Of a stretch of 64,000 nucleotides of DNA, positions 61,129 through 64,000 are shown one piece after another. Every line of letters begins with the position of its first letter. Positions within the stretch are counted from its first letter, which is position 1. Under the pieces are notes generated by a model, which saw nothing but the letters and a program-made list of their open reading frames with translations, ran no database searches and was not told the DNA's origin. Origin of the DNA: Dyadobacter soli (GTDB taxonomy: Bacteria; Bacteroidota; Bacteroidia; Cytophagales; Spirosomataceae); contig NZ_FNAN01000002.1 of NCBI RefSeq assembly GCF_900101885.1, forward strand, positions 124,001 to 188,000, written 5' to 3'. The translations under genes were made by a program, and so were the position numbers.

Positions 61129-63228
61129 TTATATTTCTGAACGTCGGGAGAGCCCATTCCGCTCAATTTTCTCCACTAACCGGTAGTTCGCCTCCTGCGC
61201 GCGCACCTTCCCGCGCGAGTCGTCGGAGATGCGTAAGTTGTTCTGATAGAGATCCAGCCGTACCGATTTCTGGTTGTCGTTCACATAATTCCGCAGCACA
61301 GTCCGCATCTGGTTTTTCAGCGTTTCGTCCAGTACCGGAAAGCAAATGTCGATCCGCCGATGGAGGTTACGGTGGGTCCAGTCACAGGATGTAAGGTAAA
61401 TCTCGTCGTTACCGCGGTTACCGAAATGGAATATCCGGGTGTTCTCGACGTACCGGTCGACATGCCGGCTCACGACCACATTGTCGCTGATCGACGGCAA
61501 TCCCGAGATCAGCCCGCAGCTCTCGCTCACGATCACATGCACGGGCACGCCCGCCTGACCTGCCTGGTAAAGCTTGTCGATCAGGATATGGTCCTGTAAC
61601 TGGTTGATTTTAATGGTAATGAAAGATTTGAGCCCCGCGTTGCAGTTGGCAATCTCTCGGTCCATCAAATCGAGCAGGCGCTTTTGCAGGTTAAACTGCG
61701 TAACCTGTAATGTATTGAATGGAAGGTACTTATATTTCTTCGGCTCGTCTTGTGTGGACAGGTAACCGAACAGCAGTTCCAGCTCGTTGGTCAGCTCGCG
61801 GTGCGAGGTAAGCAATGCGTGATCCACGATTTCCCTGCTGGTGAGCCTGTAAAAACCGCCGGTACCGAGGAATGCATAACGCTCCCACCCTTTGTGAACC
61901 TTTCGTTTTACCAAAGCCATTTTCGCGTGCACTTTCAGGCCCGGTACGCTGAGTAATATCTTCACCCCGGCATCACGCATCTTTTTCGACCATTGCAGGT
62001 TCTCCTGAATATCGAGTTTAGTATTCAGTTCCACATAAGTCGTGACACGTTTGCCGTTTTTGGAAGCACTGATTAAAGAATTCAGTATAAATGAATTAGG
62101 ACTTATTTTGTACAAAGAAACATGGATCTCGCGCACGTGCGGGTCCACCGCGGCTTCATTGAAGAACCGGACGATTGGTTCGTAAGATTGATAGGGCAAA
62201 TGCAGCATCTGATCGCCCTGCTGAATGGCCTCGAAGACCGATTTCGTTTCGTCGAATTCGGGGTTCTGGACCGGCCGTTGATAGGGATAGTCGAGGCGCC
62301 GCGATATTACCGGAAATTTGGCCAGGTCCTGCATAAACAGGTAATCGCCCCGTTCGTGGAAGTCATTCATCGGGATCGACACCTTACCTACCAGATATTC
62401 GCGCACATACAGCGGCATCCCCGATTCATAAAAGTACTGCGACGGCTGCACGAAATTCCGCTTTTCAAGCTGTTTCAGAATGCGTTGCGCGACTTGCATC
62501 GGGTATTCGTCCTCGATGGCTAGCTCCGTTTCGCGCTCGACCCGCAATGCATAGCTTTCCAATACATTGTAGCCGGGAAAAAGCAGCGGCAGATTCTCGC
62601 GGATCACATCTTCCAGAAATGCGACATGGCGCTTACCTTCCCATTCAGGCAGTTCCAAAAAGCGGCTGTAAGGCTCGGAAGGCACATTTACCGATGCGTA
62701 CCAATCTTCCTCGGCATCTTCCTTATGCTGCATCCTGACGATCAGGTACAATTGTTTGGATTCAAATGCAGGGGTTTTCAGCGTGCGGCGGCTATCCAGG
62801 AACACCGGCTGTAAATATCTGAACAGTTTATCCAGGAAAAAGCGCCTCACGAATGCCGCGTGCTCAGGTACAAATGCCTCCCGGTAATACAAATGCACGC
62901 CCTGTTCGAGCAAGGCGGGCAGAATGCCGGATATCAGAATGTCGTTGAACTCGCGGAGCTGGTTCTCAACCGTTTCGTAAACGTGTTCGAGGAGCGACTC
63001 CGGGAAAATGTTCAGTTTGGATCGGATGTCGTTGCTTACCTCCCCCATCGCAAGCAGGTTCGGGATACGCACCCGGTAGAACTCCTTGGTTTGGTAGGCG
63101 TAGATACCCAAAAACCGTAAACGCTCCCTTACCGGTACCGTTTCGTCTTTTGCTTCCAGCAGCAACCTGTAATTGTTCGAAAGCCAGCTAAGATTGGTAT
63201 CAAAGTAAGGAAAGGCAACGTCGATCAT
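61129..63228 (-). CDS. ppk1: Polyphosphate kinase 1
   Basis: The 699-aa protein has the PPK1 layout: N-domain start PYFDTNLSWLSNNYRLLLEA, head domain, and two catalytic C-domains with VSLYKISPNSFILNSLISAS, the phosphohistidine segment LKVHAKMALVKRK, the GTGGFYRLTSREIVDHALLTS block and the late SCDWTHRNLHRRIDICFPV. It makes long-chain polyphosphate from ATP, reversibly, at the inner membrane. Several core motifs differ from the usual form (GTGGFYRLT rather than GTGNYN.xT; SCDWTHRNL rather than SADWMxRNL), so it is a divergent member. ATG at 63228 (MIDVAFPYFD) was preferred to a start at 63306. Confidence 0.88.
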   Translation of the reverse strand: MIDVAFPYFDTNLSWLSNNYRLLLEAKDETVPVRERLRFLGIYAYQTKEFYRVRIPNLLAMGEVSNDIRSKLNIFPESLLEHVYETVENQLREFNDILISGILPALLEQGVHLYYREAFVPEHAAFVRRFFLDKLFRYLQPVFLDSRRTLKTPAFESKQLYLIVRMQHKEDAEEDWYASVNVPSEPYSRFLELPEWEGKRHVAFLEDVIRENLPLLFPGYNVLESYALRVERETELAIEDEYPMQVAQRILKQLEKRNFVQPSQYFYESGMPLYVREYLVGKVSIPMNDFHERGDYLFMQDLAKFPVISRRLDYPYQRPVQNPEFDETKSVFEAIQQGDQMLHLPYQSYEPIVRFFNEAAVDPHVREIHVSLYKISPNSFILNSLISASKNGKRVTTYVELNTKLDIQENLQWSKKMRDAGVKILLSVPGLKVHAKMALVKRKVHKGWERYAFLGTGGFYRLTSREIVDHALLTSHRELTNELELLFGYLSTQDEPKKYKYLPFNTLQVTQFNLQKRLLDLMDREIANCNAGLKSFITIKINQLQDHILIDKLYQAGQAGVPVHVIVSESCGLISGLPSISDNVVVSRHVDRYVENTRIFHFGNRGNDEIYLTSCDWTHRNLHRRIDICFPVLDETLKNQMRTVLRNYVNDNQKSVRLDLYQNNLRISDDSRGKVRAQEANYRLVEKIERNGLSRRSEI

Positions 63229-63370
63229 TGAGTGTGGTGTAAAAGATTCAAAATTTGGTACAATATAAATACATTTGGCGGGTAAGGATATAACTTTGCG
63301 GTACAAAAAACAACGTTGGCAGGTAAGTTTCCGAAGCTATATCTACATTTAAAATTATCATTAAATCACT

Positions 63371-64000
63371 ATGCGTTATCAATTATTAGGCCGCTCGGGT
63401 TTACGGGTATCGGAAGTTTGCCTGGGAGCCATGACCTTCGGAAAAGACTGGGGATGGGGAGCGGATAAGCACGAGAGCTTCAAGATTTTCGAAGCCTTCG
63501 CCAACGCAGGCGGCAACTTCATCGACACCGCGAACCGGTACACCGAGGGCACTTCGGAAAAATACGTCGGCGAATTCATCGAAACCGACCGCGACCATTT
63601 TGTGCTCGCAACCAAGTTTACGCTCAAAGACCGTAACGACGACCTGAATTTCGCGGGTAACCACCGTAAAAACATGATGCGCTCGGTAACATCGAGCCTC
63701 AAACGCCTCAATACCGAGTACATCGACCTCCTCTGGGTGCATATGTGGGACAACACCACGCCTGCCGAAGAAGTCATGCGCGGACTGGACGACCTGGTGA
63801 CCCGCGGACTGGTGCATTACATTGGCATTTCCGATACGCCCGCCTGGATCGTTTCGCAAGCCAATACCATCGCCGATTTCCGTGGCTGGAATGCATTTGC
63901 CGCCATTCAGTTCGAGTACTCGCTCCTGCAACGCACACCCGAGCGCGACCTGCTACCGATGGCCAAAGCCCTCGACCTGGCCGTAACCCCCTGGGGAGCC
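63371..64000 (+). CDS. Aldo/keto reductase, C-terminus outside the window
   Basis: An ATG at 63371 opens a frame that stays open for 210 codons to the right edge. The visible part is an AKR: MRYQLLGRSGLRVSEVCLGAMTFG, the catalytic Asp and Tyr in FIDTANRYTEG, Lys in LATKFT, and His in LLWVHMWD, followed by IQFEYSLLQRTPERDLL. It reduces an aldehyde or ketone with NADPH. The missing C-terminus would hold the cofactor-binding RxxR-type loop. Two TAnnTTTG-like boxes (63270-63277, 63291-63298) lie upstream, without well-spaced -33 elements. Confidence 0.9.
   Translation, partial: MRYQLLGRSGLRVSEVCLGAMTFGKDWGWGADKHESFKIFEAFANAGGNFIDTANRYTEGTSEKYVGEFIETDRDHFVLATKFTLKDRNDDLNFAGNHRKNMMRSVTSSLKRLNTEYIDLLWVHMWDNTTPAEEVMRGLDDLVTRGLVHYIGISDTPAWIVSQANTIADFRGWNAFAAIQFEYSLLQRTPERDLLPMAKALDLAVTPWGA

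Noticed and set aside
63270..63298. Two TAnnTTTG boxes upstream of the last aldo/keto reductase as a promoter
   Set aside because: Neither has a TTG/TTTG at a spacing between 17 and 23 bases, so they are not listed as a promoter.

Overview
The window reads as a chromosomal segment of a Bacteroidota bacterium, most likely Cytophagales (Spirosomataceae, Dyadobacter-like). Signs are C-terminal type IX secretion (T9SS) sorting domains (31038-32210, 57135-58235), promoters of the TTG-N17..23-TAnnTTTG type, start codons without Shine-Dalgarno sequences, and families typical of the group: DUF6807/PVC cytochrome dehydrogenase, phosphoesterase-BamA fusion, DUF6496, DUF6922, MaeB malic enzyme. The genus is inferred from gene style, not from a marker gene. 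No rRNA, tRNA, CRISPR array, IS element or prophage was seen.

Layout. 1-1.9 kb: small housekeeping proteins (VOC, YdeI-like with a 3' frameshift, GNAT). 2.0-4.2 kb: an AT-richer defence/stress island with a Panacea-domain antitoxin and overlapping partner gene, then a HicAB module with a well-formed promoter and a palindromic operator candidate. 4.2-18.1 kb: a giant DUF6807/PVC/c-type cytochrome protein, a bestrophin plus USP pair, a two-component system, a 1227-aa phosphoesterase/kinase-like/BamA-like protein, a Fic protein and a small secreted protein. 18.7-35.6 kb: topoisomerase III, redox enzymes (AKR/SDR pair, Gfo/Idh/MocA), an amidohydrolase, a SWIM-SNF2 ATPase, a GH18 chitinase with a fibronectin-III/T9SS partner, CorA, NDH-2 and an SDR. 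35.6-43.1 kb: a 1292-aa hybrid histidine kinase, DUF6496, an amidohydrolase, a DUF6922/AbiEii toxin-antitoxin pair, a cupin and a VOC protein. 44.3-51.3 kb: a surface-glycan cluster (SGNH esterase, four glycosyltransferases, WcaF-type acetyltransferase, WecA/TarO-type initiating enzyme). 51.4-64 kb: malic enzyme, GH2 glycosidase, isoaspartyl peptidase with a repeat-expanded linker, T9SS cargo, lipoprotein hydrolase, serine acetyltransferase, TetR regulator, PPK1 and a partial aldo/keto reductase.

Genes are tightly packed. Convergent pairs fall into two classes: stops that abut or overlap (five pairs) and pairs separated by strong palindromes (six pairs). Three of the palindromic junctions carry copies of the same roughly 55-bp repeat. 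The most interesting candidates are this junction repeat, the Panacea pair, the phosphoesterase/kinase-like/BamA fusion, and the 9-bp repeat expansion just before the autocleavage threonine of the isoaspartyl peptidase. Many start codons were moved downstream from the longest open frame, using signal peptides, family N-termini and promoter positions.
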